Source of the DNA: Parvibaculaceae bacterium Mf 1.05b.01
GTDB lineage: Bacteria > Pseudomonadota > Alphaproteobacteria > Parvibaculales > Parvibaculaceae
Assembly: GCA_000509225.1 (NCBI GenBank)
Contig: BAOK01000001.1
Coordinates: 186,001-250,000 of the forward strand
Direction: 5' to 3'
DNA length: 64,000 nt
The number at the start of each line of letters is the position of its first letter. The stretch's first letter is position 1. Positions 45,005-53,743 of this stretch are shown here, piece by piece. The position numbers and the translations under genes were made by a program. Below the pieces are notes generated by a model, which saw only the letters and a program-made list of their open reading frames with translations, ran no database searches and was not told where the DNA came from.

Positions 45005-46027
45005 ATGACCGGGATATCGAGAAATGTGGTGCTGTTGATAATGCTGGCCATGATTGGCCTCATGCCCTCATTGGTATTGGCGGAGGGGCCTCTTGCGCCG
45101 ACTGAGGCCGGCAATGAAATGACCGCGAAGCTGATTGCCAATGCGGGCGATAATGACCATCGCATGGCATATCAGGCAGATAGCATTGCCGGTGTGGTGA
45201 TACTGGCCGTCGTGCTGTTTGCTGCTGCTTGGTTAAACCACGCTTCTCCTAGCCGCCGGATTGTAGGGACGTTCCTCACGGCGGCAATGACATTGGGTAT
45301 AGGTTTGATGATTGGGTGGCTCCATCTGCTTGGCTCGCTGGACAATGTTCGTCCACCGCTCCTCCCCACAGATGAACTAAAGCCTCTACTCATGAAGCTT
45401 TTGGGGATTGCCTTCACCATTAGTGGGTTATTTTTGCTGCTGGTGACCTATTGGCAAACCAAGCGAAGCGATGTGTTGGCATTGCAAACCGTAAATGAGT
45501 CGGGGCGATATGGTCGTGTGACCCGGATCATTCATTGGACCACGGCAATTCTGTTTGTCGCGTTGATCCCCATGGGGATCTTCACATCAATGATCCCGGA
45601 GGATGTTTGGTATCGGCAGGGATATTATGTCGTGCACAAGTCCCTCGGCCTGACAGTGTTGTTGCTGGTCGTCCTTCGGCTTTTCTGGCACCGGGTCAGT
45701 CCAACCCCTGGATTGGATGCTGGTCTAAAGCCTTGGGAGCGTAGGTCTGCCCATACAGCTCATGTGTTGCTCTATATCTTGATGATTGGATTTCCGATCA
45801 CTGGGTTTGTGATGTCGACTTTTGGTGGCAAATATTCCCACTTCTTCTTTTGGGATACACCGCTTTTCTGGGCGCCCGATGCCGACCTTATTGTGCCCTG
45901 GGCGGTTCTCCACAAACTGGCGCTGCCGCTCATGTTTTATGTGACTTTTGCGGCCCATATTGCCGGTTCCTTAAAACACCAATTCGTTGATAAGCACGAT
46001 GACGCTTTCAAACGCATGGTGACCTAA
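45005..46027 (+). CDS. Cytochrome b561 fused to an extra membrane region
   Basis: A 340-residue inner-membrane protein. The C-terminal 185 residues are a di-heme cytochrome b561: RIIHWTTAILFVALIPMG, YVVHKSLGL, HTAHVLLYILMIGFPITGF and FAAHIAGSLKHQF with heme-binding His. The first 150 residues contain a signal-like segment and three further membrane helices that I do not recognise. It may carry electrons from quinol to a periplasmic acceptor. ATG 45005 has AAGGG nine bases upstream; the GTG at 44999 is too close to it. Confidence 0.82.
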   Translation: MTGISRNVVLLIMLAMIGLMPSLVLAEGPLAPTEAGNEMTAKLIANAGDNDHRMAYQADSIAGVVILAVVLFAAAWLNHASPSRRIVGTFLTAAMTLGIGLMIGWLHLLGSLDNVRPPLLPTDELKPLLMKLLGIAFTISGLFLLLVTYWQTKRSDVLALQTVNESGRYGRVTRIIHWTTAILFVALIPMGIFTSMIPEDVWYRQGYYVVHKSLGLTVLLLVVLRLFWHRVSPTPGLDAGLKPWERRSAHTAHVLLYILMIGFPITGFVMSTFGGKYSHFFFWDTPLFWAPDADLIVPWAVLHKLALPLMFYVTFAAHIAGSLKHQFVDKHDDAFKRMVT

Positions 46028-46092
46028 CAGAGCGCTACCCTCGTTTGGCGCAATATGGTATTTCCGTCCGGAACAGTGGTTTCGGGCGGTAA

Positions 46093-46695
46093 ATGGCTAA
46101 GAAAAGAAGCGATGCGATCCGCGGGTTGGCGGGCCTTGGGGCCCGAAATGGCCCAGAGGGCAGCACATTGGGAGACGTCCTGGATGGGCTAGGCGACCGC
46201 AGTTTTGGTTGGGCGCTGCTTCTTGTCGGGCTCCTTAATATGCTGCCTCTGCCTTACGGGTCCAATCTGATTTTTGGTGTCCCCGCATTGTTTATTTCAG
46301 TTCAGATGGTGATGGGACGTCCCGAGCTTTGGCTGCCAAAATTTCTGCTCAACCGTCATCTGAAGCGGGAAAAATGGCGTAATGCGGCGTTGAAAGCTCT
46401 GCCAGTTGCGCGGCCTGTGGCGCGCCTGACCAAAGTCCGTCTGTCGTTTCTGTTTGAAGGACGTGCTGAACGTCTGTTGGGCGGCTTGCTGCTCGCGTCA
46501 GCAGTCAATCTCTGTCTGCCGATCCCTTTGAGCGCCTGGTTGCCCGCGATTTCATTCGCGGTGCTGGGCATCGGCCTGATCGAACATGATGGCGCCATCG
46601 TCGCTTTGGGGGCGACGCTTGCGACGGTGTCGATCCTGATCTCAATCGCGATCATCGTCGCATTCTATTTTGGGATCGGATATTTCGCCGCCTAG
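46093..46695 (+). CDS. ExoD family membrane protein
   Basis: A 200-residue protein of the ExoD (exopolysaccharide synthesis) family: LGDVLDGLGDRSFGWALLLVGLLNMLPLPYG near the start, GVPALFISVQMVMGRPELWLP, and PIPLSAWLPAISFAVLGIGL. It has four to five membrane helices. Rhizobial exoD mutants show altered exopolysaccharide and alkali sensitivity; the molecular role is not known. It converges with the acyltransferase gene. Confidence 0.85.
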   Translation: MAKKRSDAIRGLAGLGARNGPEGSTLGDVLDGLGDRSFGWALLLVGLLNMLPLPYGSNLIFGVPALFISVQMVMGRPELWLPKFLLNRHLKREKWRNAALKALPVARPVARLTKVRLSFLFEGRAERLLGGLLLASAVNLCLPIPLSAWLPAISFAVLGIGLIEHDGAIVALGATLATVSILISIAIIVAFYFGIGYFAA

Positions 46696-46698
46696 GTT

Positions 46699-47574
46699 TC
46701 AGGCTGTCGCCAGCTCTTCGGCATATCTCCGGGTGTTGGGAGATGTTGGATGGGAGATCTCATTGCGCAGTGCGTCGGTTGTCTCCTGAAGGTGGTCTGC
46801 TAATGCCTGACCATTGTCGAAATGATCCAGTTGTGTAAAGGGCAGGACAGCTCCTATCGCTATGTTGATCTGCTGTCCCATTCGCCGCCGTACCTCGCGA
46901 AACAAAAGTGACAGCCTCAGAGCCTCATGTAGATGGCTCGCTATCTGAAACAGAACGCTGTTCTGGCCGTCGAAATAGATGGGCAAAACAGGTGATTTGG
47001 TCCGGGTGATCAATTGCGCGGTAAACGAGCCCCAGCGCCGGTCTGAGGCGTTCAGATGATTGCCCATAAGATTCTTTGAGGTGGCGACCATTCCTGCCGG
47101 AAAAACCAGAAGAACACCGCCGTTCGCAAGATGGCTGCGTGCTTGTTGACGTGAGGTTAGTGTGGTTTTGAGCGCGTCGCGTGTTTCAGCAAAATCGATG
47201 GGGAGAATGTGCTCTCGCAGTTCCTCAGCGCGCCAAAGAACCGCATTCGCGAGAATGCGAAAGTCTGGGCGCACGCGTGAGATCAGATCGCAGAGAATAA
47301 TACCGTCCAGCACGCCGTAGGGATGGTTTGCGACGACGACCAGTGGGCCTGACTTCGGGATGGCCGTCAGCCGGTCAGTGCTGAAATTCAACTTGAGGTC
47401 TAGGCTCTGAACTGACGACGAAAAGAATGGTGGCCGAGGTTCAGGAAGGGCGCGGTATCCCTGATAGAGTTTTTCCAGGTGCTGCCGTCCCGTCAGAACT
47501 TCAATCAGCTGAATGGCTCTGCGTCGGACAAAGCCATCTTCCGGTGCCGCATAAGAAAATTCACTCTCAAGCAT
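46699..47574 (-). CDS. PlsC-like lysophospholipid acyltransferase
   Basis: A 291-residue acyltransferase: the NHPYGVLDG block (near 86-94, variant of NHxxxxD), a FPAGM segment as the glycerophosphate-contact motif and PIYFDGQNS. This form with NHPYG is typical of hemolysin-like members involved in phospholipid or ornithine-lipid synthesis. No membrane helix is obvious. It may start its own unit; the 64 bases before the SDR gene end hold nothing recognised. Confidence 0.8.
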   Translation of the reverse strand: MLESEFSYAAPEDGFVRRRAIQLIEVLTGRQHLEKLYQGYRALPEPRPPFFSSSVQSLDLKLNFSTDRLTAIPKSGPLVVVANHPYGVLDGIILCDLISRVRPDFRILANAVLWRAEELREHILPIDFAETRDALKTTLTSRQQARSHLANGGVLLVFPAGMVATSKNLMGNHLNASDRRWGSFTAQLITRTKSPVLPIYFDGQNSVLFQIASHLHEALRLSLLFREVRRRMGQQINIAIGAVLPFTQLDHFDNGQALADHLQETTDALRNEISHPTSPNTRRYAEELATA

Positions 47575-47638
47575 GAGCTAGGTTTAAGACCCAAGTGAGA
47601 CAGTCTTATGACGCGCGCTCTGGGAAATATGGGCCGGA

Positions 47639-48601
47639 TTAGAGGCCGAACGTTTCGCCGAGCATTTCTTCTGATGCCGTCCAGAGCTTCTGCGCTGCTT
47701 CCGCGTCTTGGGCGTGTGCCTGCACGCCTGCAAAGGGCACATCCTCTCTGGCAGGCTCGGCAATATGGCAGTCTTCGCAATATTCGCCGCCTCGGTTGTT
47801 CAGGCTGGCGCTGGTTGCGGCCCAGACTGCTGTGGCGGCACCGCCCGCGGGTGTTTTAAATCCTTCTCGAACGTTGCCATCATCATCGACCCAGCCCATG
47901 CCTTTGATTTCTGCGTCGGACATGTCTCGCTGCAGGTTCGTCATAATGCCGCCGGGGTGAACAGAAAAGGCATTCACCCCTTTACTTGAAAGGCGACGGT
48001 TCAGCTCAACAGCGAAAAGGGCATTGGCTGTTTTTGCCTGCCCGTAGGCGACCCACTTGTCATAGTCGGTGGTTTCAAAATTGATGTCGTCAAACCGGAT
48101 GGGTGAAAGACGGTGTCCGATGGAGCTTAGGCACACAACGCGGGCAGGGGCTGCCTTGATCAGGGCAGGGGCCAGTTTGCAGGTGAGCAACATGTGGCCC
48201 AAATGATTGGTGGCGAACTGACTTTCATACCCTTCAGGTGATCGGGCCAGCGGGCAGGCCATGATGCCGGCATTGTTGATGAGAATGTCCAACCGGTCAT
48301 GGTCCGCCAGAAAACCGTCGGCGAAAGCCCGTACGCTTGCATAGTCGATGAGATCCATCTGAGCGACGGAGATGGTTGGATTGCCCGTGTCCTCAGAAAG
48401 ATTTTTGGCGACCTCATTTCCTCTGTCGAGGGATCGCACGGGCAGAGTTACAGCTGCACCAGCTTGCAAGAGGGCGCGCGCCGTTTCGACGCCGAGGCCT
48501 GAGGCCCCGCCGGTCACGATGGCTGTTTTTCCGGCAAGACTTACACCTTTGACAACTTCACCGGCTTGCGTGCCGTGTCCAAAATTTTCCTGTGCGCTCA
48601 T
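47639..48601 (-). CDS. Short-chain dehydrogenase/reductase
   Basis: A 320-residue SDR of the retinol-dehydrogenase-like group: TGGASGLGVE (cofactor loop near 31), NNAG (near 111), and the active-site YGQAK with an upstream Ser in CLSSIGH. NADP or NAD use and the alcohol or ketone substrate cannot be told. ATG 48601 is set by GGGAGG at six bases. Confidence 0.9.
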   Translation of the reverse strand: MSAQENFGHGTQAGEVVKGVSLAGKTAIVTGGASGLGVETARALLQAGAAVTLPVRSLDRGNEVAKNLSEDTGNPTISVAQMDLIDYASVRAFADGFLADHDRLDILINNAGIMACPLARSPEGYESQFATNHLGHMLLTCKLAPALIKAAPARVVCLSSIGHRLSPIRFDDINFETTDYDKWVAYGQAKTANALFAVELNRRLSSKGVNAFSVHPGGIMTNLQRDMSDAEIKGMGWVDDDGNVREGFKTPAGGAATAVWAATSASLNNRGGEYCEDCHIAEPAREDVPFAGVQAHAQDAEAAQKLWTASEEMLGETFGL

Positions 48602-48707
48602 TGTGACCTCCCCAGATCTATCTGTTGGTTTCATGATGCATGGACGGCAGAGCGGGGCCAGCAAAAAGCTGTGGTGTCAAAAAGTGCGGTCTGTTCGCGG
48701 CAGAATT

Positions 48708-49199
48708 CTAGGGTTTTTTGGTGTTAAGACCTTTGTTGACGGCGTCCAGTGCGCGATCAACAGCGTCTTTGGCATTCTGGGTCAGGCCGCCTTTTTCGTA
48801 TTGGCGGCGAGCGACCGTCTCCAGGCGGTCGACCAGTGCGTCGACGCTTTCACCGTCTTCTTTGTCGAAGCTTGGTGGTGAGACGTGGGAAGCAGCACCG
48901 AACAGATTGATCCATTTTTCGGAGCGCTTGCCCAGGTAGAGGAGATCGTAGAATTGCCGTCCGGGTCTGTCTCCACCCCCTATGATGCCTATCAGCGCAG
49001 CGGCGATGGAAATGGGGCTCAGGAGCAGGTCACGGAGACCGTCCAGAATGAGCTTTCCCTGAAACACGGTGACGTCGCGCATCAGGGTCCAGCGATCAAC
49101 GCCATCGGGCATGACCACCTCAGCCATACTCGTGTCACTTTCTGCCTCATGAGTGTCATGAGGAGGTTGTGGGTCTTCCGGATTGTTTTGCTCGGCCAT
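48708..49199 (-). CDS. Conserved-looking protein of unknown function
   Basis: A 163-residue protein, acidic N-terminus (1-30), then a core RWTLMRDVTVFQGKLILDG and one hydrophobic segment (LLLSPISIAAALIGIIGGG, about 61-78) and a helical C-terminus. I do not recognise it. AGAGG lies before ATG 49199. It may be co-transcribed with the 78-residue gene just upstream (20 bases apart). Confidence 0.65.
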   Translation of the reverse strand: MAEQNNPEDPQPPHDTHEAESDTSMAEVVMPDGVDRWTLMRDVTVFQGKLILDGLRDLLLSPISIAAALIGIIGGGDRPGRQFYDLLYLGKRSEKWINLFGAASHVSPPSFDKEDGESVDALVDRLETVARRQYEKGGLTQNAKDAVDRALDAVNKGLNTKKP

Positions 49200-49218
49200 A
49201 CGACCTCTTACAGGCTAT

Positions 49219-49455
49219 CTATTCCTGTTCGGATTTCCGGACAAAAGTCACAGCGTAGAAACGCTCGCCCTCAAAGAGGTCAGCTGGCTCGCCCATACCT
49301 TCAATCATCTGGAATTTACGCGGCACGATCTGGCCTTCCATGCGATACCCCTTCGCGCTCATGTTGCGGCGATGAAATTCCATCGCTGCGGGCGTGAAGT
49401 CCTTTGCCAAAACAGTGATGCGCTCAGGCTGGGTGTCGTCGTTTTCATCGGCCAT
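49219..49455 (-). CDS. Small protein of unknown function
   Basis: A 78-residue soluble protein, start ATG 49455, with the pattern DFTPAAMEFHRRNMSAKGYRMEG and FYAVTFVRK at the end. The ribosome site is weak. Family not recognised; the amino-acid make-up is normal and it shares strand and spacing with the following gene. Confidence 0.55.
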   Translation of the reverse strand: MADENDDTQPERITVLAKDFTPAAMEFHRRNMSAKGYRMEGQIVPRKFQMIEGMGEPADLFEGERFYAVTFVRKSEQE

Positions 49456-49601
49456 AGCTTTGCTGAAATCCTGTCATTTAGGGTCATGGGGCTAGGCCGA
49501 TGGGCCCGGCCCGCTTCATTTGCTGGCGCTAGTATGATGTGCGCCGCTGCCTCTGTCGATAGAAGGTTCGCTGCTCAAATGCAAGAAAGGCTTCGCATAG
49601 A

Positions 49602-49634
49602 AAAAGGGCCTCGAGGTGGCCTCGAAGCCCTTTA
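49602..49634 (-). terminator. Terminator after the acyl-CoA dehydrogenase
   Basis: An 11-base stem with one mismatch (GGGCCTCGAGG with CCTCGAAGCCC) and a three-base loop, followed on the - strand by TTTTT. It lies just beyond the dehydrogenase stop at 49658. Confidence 0.8.
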
Positions 49635-49657
49635 AATACAGTGCGAATCAGTTGTTT

Positions 49658-50800
49658 TCAGAAACCGTCGAGACCGGCATAGCGATCCCGATGAAAACCG
49701 GCATTGCCAAAGGTTGCGGCCGCAACACGGGCGCGCTTCATGAAAAGGCCGACATCATATTCGTCGGTCATTCCGACCCCGCCATGCATCTGAAGGCATT
49801 CATTCGTGATGTGCTTGGATGACTCAGACAGGCGTGCTTTTGCCAGGCTTGCAAGGCTCGGGACGTCATTCCGGCGCTCTTCCAATGCACTGAGTGCGTC
49901 CAGTACGACGGACCGGCAAACTTCCAGTTCCGCGAACATTTCTGCTGCACGGTGCTGGAGCGCTTGAAACGACCCAATCGGCTCCCCAAACTGGGTGCGT
50001 TCTTTGAGATAGACCAGCGTCTGATCAAAGGCTTCCTGAATAAGGCCCATCAATTCTGCAGAGACTCCGATGCGGCCGGCATCAAGGACAGGTTCCAAAA
50101 CGTCCCAGCCACCATCGACTCCACCGAGAACCGCTGATGCGGGCACTGTCACATCTTTCAATGTCACGTTTGCCGCATTGCGGCTGTCTGCCATGATGGT
50201 CCGCGTAATCTCCAGGCCATCTGTTCCGTTGGTATTGACCAGGAACAGGGTCAAACCATTCGAATCATTCACTTCGCCTGATGTGCGTGCGACGACAATC
50301 AGTGTGTCAGCCACGTGGCCATCAATCACGAAGGTTTTTGACCCGGACAGTTTAAAATTGTCACCGTCAGCCGTCGCCGTTGTCGCAATCTGCGTCGGGT
50401 TGTGATGAGGGCCTTCTTCAACCGCCAGCGCCATAATGGTCTCGCCAGCTGCTATGGCGGGCAGAATATCCTGGCGTTGTGTCTGAGACCCGCCCAGCTG
50501 AACAGCTGTTGTGCCCAGGAGAACAGTCGACAGAAGTGGTGTTGACGCGATGGTCCTTCCGGCTTGTTCCAGAATGACACCTAGGCCAACTGGGCCGAAT
50601 TCCGTGCCGCCATAGCTTTCCGGCACGAGCACACCGGCAAAGCCTAGGTCTGCCATTTCTTTCCATGTGCCGCGGTCAAAACCGTCGGCGTTTTTCTCGT
50701 CCCGCAATTTTCGCAGGTTCGCAACGGGCAGCTTTTCCTGAAAAAACTGCGATGCTGTTTCTTTAAGGAGTGTTTGCTCCTCGGTCAGTACCAACCCCAT
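49658..50800 (-). CDS. Acyl-CoA dehydrogenase (first of pair)
   Basis: A 380-residue FAD-dependent acyl-CoA dehydrogenase that oxidises an acyl-CoA to the 2-enoyl-CoA. The three-domain layout is clear: N-terminal helices, beta domain (GSKTFVIDG, ADTLIVVARTSG) and C-terminal helices (YLKERTQFGEPIGSFQALQHRAAEM, QMHGGVGMTDEYDVGLFMKRA). It lies 53 bases downstream of a second dehydrogenase, and such pairs often form mixed complexes in steroid or fatty-acid breakdown (known for ChsE/FadE pairs). Whether that applies here is inference. Confidence 0.92.
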   Translation of the reverse strand: MGLVLTEEQTLLKETASQFFQEKLPVANLRKLRDEKNADGFDRGTWKEMADLGFAGVLVPESYGGTEFGPVGLGVILEQAGRTIASTPLLSTVLLGTTAVQLGGSQTQRQDILPAIAAGETIMALAVEEGPHHNPTQIATTATADGDNFKLSGSKTFVIDGHVADTLIVVARTSGEVNDSNGLTLFLVNTNGTDGLEITRTIMADSRNAANVTLKDVTVPASAVLGGVDGGWDVLEPVLDAGRIGVSAELMGLIQEAFDQTLVYLKERTQFGEPIGSFQALQHRAAEMFAELEVCRSVVLDALSALEERRNDVPSLASLAKARLSESSKHITNECLQMHGGVGMTDEYDVGLFMKRARVAAATFGNAGFHRDRYAGLDGF

Positions 50801-50853
50801 GGGTATCCCTGTCTTTATCTAGTCGTTTCTATTTTATGTCGTGAACGCGCGTG

Positions 50854-52038
50854 TTAGCTCGGCAGGCCGAGAACACGTTTAGAGATCACGTTAAGCTGAA
50901 CTTCTGTGGTGCCACCTTCGATGGAGTTCCCCTTCGAGCGCAACCAACTGCGTGGCGCCGACAGCTCTTCTGCGGAGAAGCTGTCACCTTCCCACCCAAG
51001 GCCCTGCGTTCCCATCAGTTCGATGATGAGTTCGTTGCGGCGCTTGTTCAGTTCCGTTCCGTAATATTTGAAGATAGACGATGCCGCGCCGGTTCCCTGG
51101 CCTGCTTTCGCTTCTTCTGTTGTACGCTTAAGTGTCAGGCCAAATGCGTGAGAGTCCATTTTTTGACGGGCAACGGAATCGCGAACGGTTGCGTCGGAAA
51201 TTTTTCCATCTGCCTGGCCGACATAGTCCTTTGCCAGGTCTGCGAGGCCCGTGCCGCCGCCACCGCTTCCCATGCCCATGCCTGAGATCATTTCGCGCTC
51301 ATGCTGGAGCAGGCGCTTGGCAATGGTCCACCCTTTGTTGAGCTCACCGACAAGGTTGCCCTTAGGGGCTGTCGCGTCTGTGAAGAATGTTTCACAGAAG
51401 GGCGATGCGCCGGAGATCATGGTGATAGGGCGGGCTTCAACGCCGTCCTGTTCCATATCGATCAGCAGGAAACTGATGCCATCATGTTTGACGCTTGTGT
51501 CGGTGCGCACGAGGGCAAAGATCCAGTCGGCTTTGTCTGCGTAAGATGTCCAGATTTTCTGGCCATTGACGAGGTAGTGATCGCCCTTGTCTTCACACTT
51601 GGTTTGAAGGCCTGCAAGGTCAGAGCCAGCACCTGGCTCAGAATATCCCTGACACCAGCGGATTTCGCCTCGCACGATCTTCGGCAAGTGCTCTTTTTTC
51701 TGTTCTTCGTTGGCGAATTCAAGGAGCGCAGGGCCAAGCATCCAGATGCCGAAGCTCATGAGAGCAGGGCGGGCTTTGATGCGCCGAAGTTCCTGTTGCA
51801 GGATTTTATTTTCATCTTTGGAAAGGCCACCGCCGCCATAGGCAGCAGGCCACTGAGGCGCGGTCCAGCCTTTGCTGGCCATGGCATCGAGCCATTGCTT
51901 TGACTCAGGGTTCTTCCACACCGCACGTTTGCCGCCCCATGGACTTTCGTCCTCTGGCATGGGAGTTCGCATTGAAGGGGGGCAGTTTTCTTCCAGCCAG
52001 GCGCGGGTATCGGCCCGGAATTGCTCTAGAGCGTCCAT
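50854..52038 (-). CDS. Acyl-CoA dehydrogenase (second of pair)
   Basis: A 394-residue acyl-CoA dehydrogenase: WCQGYSEPGAGSDLAGLQT binds FAD, KIWTSYADKADWIFALVRT forms the beta domain and IEGGTTEVQLNVISKRVLG the C-terminal helix. It starts at ATG 52038 behind AGGAAG and is followed by the other dehydrogenase gene. The substrate is not readable. The 164 bases upstream (52039-52202) show nothing recognised. Confidence 0.92.
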   Translation of the reverse strand: MDALEQFRADTRAWLEENCPPSMRTPMPEDESPWGGKRAVWKNPESKQWLDAMASKGWTAPQWPAAYGGGGLSKDENKILQQELRRIKARPALMSFGIWMLGPALLEFANEEQKKEHLPKIVRGEIRWCQGYSEPGAGSDLAGLQTKCEDKGDHYLVNGQKIWTSYADKADWIFALVRTDTSVKHDGISFLLIDMEQDGVEARPITMISGASPFCETFFTDATAPKGNLVGELNKGWTIAKRLLQHEREMISGMGMGSGGGGTGLADLAKDYVGQADGKISDATVRDSVARQKMDSHAFGLTLKRTTEEAKAGQGTGAASSIFKYYGTELNKRRNELIIELMGTQGLGWEGDSFSAEELSAPRSWLRSKGNSIEGGTTEVQLNVISKRVLGLPS

Positions 52039-52202
52039 AAGCGTGTCTTCCTGATTTTTCGTCAGTTACGTTGCTAGAAGAATAGCGCTGATGGGCTGTC
52101 AGGCAAGCGGACAATGGGTGTAAGCGGTTGTATTTCGCGCGATTTCCGCAGGGGCGGTGGTTGTCAAGCGAAGGAAACTTGAGACAGTCAGCCGGGTCGG
52201 GC

Positions 52203-53165
52203 TCACCAACTCCCCGTCTTTGAGAGGAAGGGTGAATAGTCACCAAACTCAAATCGCAAGGGTAGCGTGTTTTGGGTGGCGGTGATCTTGGTTGGCGTGA
52301 CTTTCATCAGGCGTTTGGCTCCCTCAAATCGATCAAGATCAGGGCCGTCCCAAATGATCTCTGCTTTCCCGGTCATATAGATGAGCCCATTTTTTTCAAA
52401 GTCGATGAAGAGCAGGCCCGCCTGCGGGTTCATCTCAATGTTGCCAAGCGTGTTGAAGTGATTATTGCCAACAAAGTCCGGGAAGAGGATGGAGTTTTTG
52501 TCCGCAATTCTTACAAAACCGGGCTTGCCCCCTCTGTGGGAGACATCTGCGCCCATGGCAGCTGAGCTGCTGCCGTCTGAATAGGCGGAGGCGATGAAGA
52601 ATGTGTCAGCGGTGATGATTGTGCGAAGCACATCGCTGTCTGACAGCGAGATGTTCCGCACCGTGGGCTTGGACGCGCTTCCCGATGGGGCAACATATGT
52701 GACGTCGCGGGTCTGGATGAATTTGGGGCAGTTGCCGAAGGATTGATCCACGACGATGTCAAATGTTCCATCGAGCACCTGTGACGCTTTACCATTGAAA
52801 CGGTTGCGTCGCCTGGTGGACGGTTCAATCCCCAAGACACCGAGATGCGTGTCTGTCTGCAATGTCTCGTTGAGAGGGTCACCTGGGAGCGCGGTCGTAT
52901 TTAGGTGGATGCGCGCTGCATCAGGGCTTTGAATGAAGCCTGTGGGGCCTGCAACCAAGGACGCCCAGGGTCTCCCTTCCTTGTCGACAGAGCCCAGCAG
53001 GAGGAAGGGAAGGTTTTCGTAGAACTCCCGATGTTGATCGGGCAGGTGATCGCGGATGACACGCAGACCTTGCATCTCTGCTCTCTCGCGGACACCGGTC
53101 CGATCCTGAATGCGCATTTCGCCTTCGTGAAATGGTGATGTGTCCAATGTCCAACCTTGGGGCAT
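52203..53165 (-). CDS. PNPOx-fold (split-barrel) protein
   Basis: A 320-residue protein of the pyridoxamine-5'-phosphate-oxidase-like family, with two such domains: FLLLGSVDKEGRPWASLVAG (near 53-72) and FFIASAYSDG-SSAAMGADVSHRGG-PGFVRI (near 190-220). Members bind flavin or F420 but many have no known reaction. ATG 53165 has GGAGGAAG upstream. It follows the VOC gene by 23 bases and should share its transcript. Confidence 0.82.
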   Translation of the reverse strand: MPQGWTLDTSPFHEGEMRIQDRTGVRERAEMQGLRVIRDHLPDQHREFYENLPFLLLGSVDKEGRPWASLVAGPTGFIQSPDAARIHLNTTALPGDPLNETLQTDTHLGVLGIEPSTRRRNRFNGKASQVLDGTFDIVVDQSFGNCPKFIQTRDVTYVAPSGSASKPTVRNISLSDSDVLRTIITADTFFIASAYSDGSSSAAMGADVSHRGGKPGFVRIADKNSILFPDFVGNNHFNTLGNIEMNPQAGLLFIDFEKNGLIYMTGKAEIIWDGPDLDRFEGAKRLMKVTPTKITATQNTLPLRFEFGDYSPFLSKTGSW

Positions 53166-53188
53166 CTCACTTCCTCCTGCTGACTTGC

Positions 53189-53626
53189 TCAAGCCGTGGG
53201 TGCGATGAACTCGACACGGACACCGCCTGGGATGGTGCACATGAGGTGGTGGATATCGCCGCCGCCCAAGGATTCCGGGGAGAACTCAATCTCGCATCCT
53301 GGTGCTGCTTTGATCCTGTCATGAAGCGTTGCAAGGGCAGCTCTGTCAGCCACCTTCAAAGCCACGTGGTGGAGACCGATGACGTTCTTCCGATCAAATG
53401 CGGTTGCCGTGGCTGGATTGTTCGCCTGCCACAGGGTGATCATGGTCGTGCCGTCAGACAGGAAGGCTGCGGGATAGTCAGGCACTTCGCCAACCTGGGA
53501 GTAGCCGAGTGTGTCGAGAAAGAAGGCCTTTGTGTCTGCAAGGCTCGGGATCGTGAGGCCGATATGGTGGGCACCCTGGGTTAAGGGTTGGGGGGTCAGC
53601 GCCTGGGTGTCAGTTGCTTGGGTCAT
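53189..53626 (-). CDS. VOC/glyoxalase-family protein
   Basis: A 145-residue protein of the vicinal-oxygen-chelate family: HHIGLTIPSLADTKAFFLDTLGYSQVG and LHHVALKVADRAALATLHDRI, with a final VRVEF that would supply a metal-binding Glu. Substrates of the family range from methylglyoxal to catechols. ATG 53626 is preceded by GAGGAA. It is divergent from the LysR gene, its likely regulator. Confidence 0.85.
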   Translation of the reverse strand: MTQATDTQALTPQPLTQGAHHIGLTIPSLADTKAFFLDTLGYSQVGEVPDYPAAFLSDGTTMITLWQANNPATATAFDRKNVIGLHHVALKVADRAALATLHDRIKAAPGCEIEFSPESLGGGDIHHLMCTIPGGVRVEFIAPTA

Positions 53627-53743
53627 GAATTCCTCCATTGAGTAGATGGACGTGTGGGGTCGATGGGGGAAATCTGGGTCTTTTCTCTATATGAATGAAT
53701 ATGCTAGTTTCGAACTTTATTATTTTGAAATATGGAATAATTG

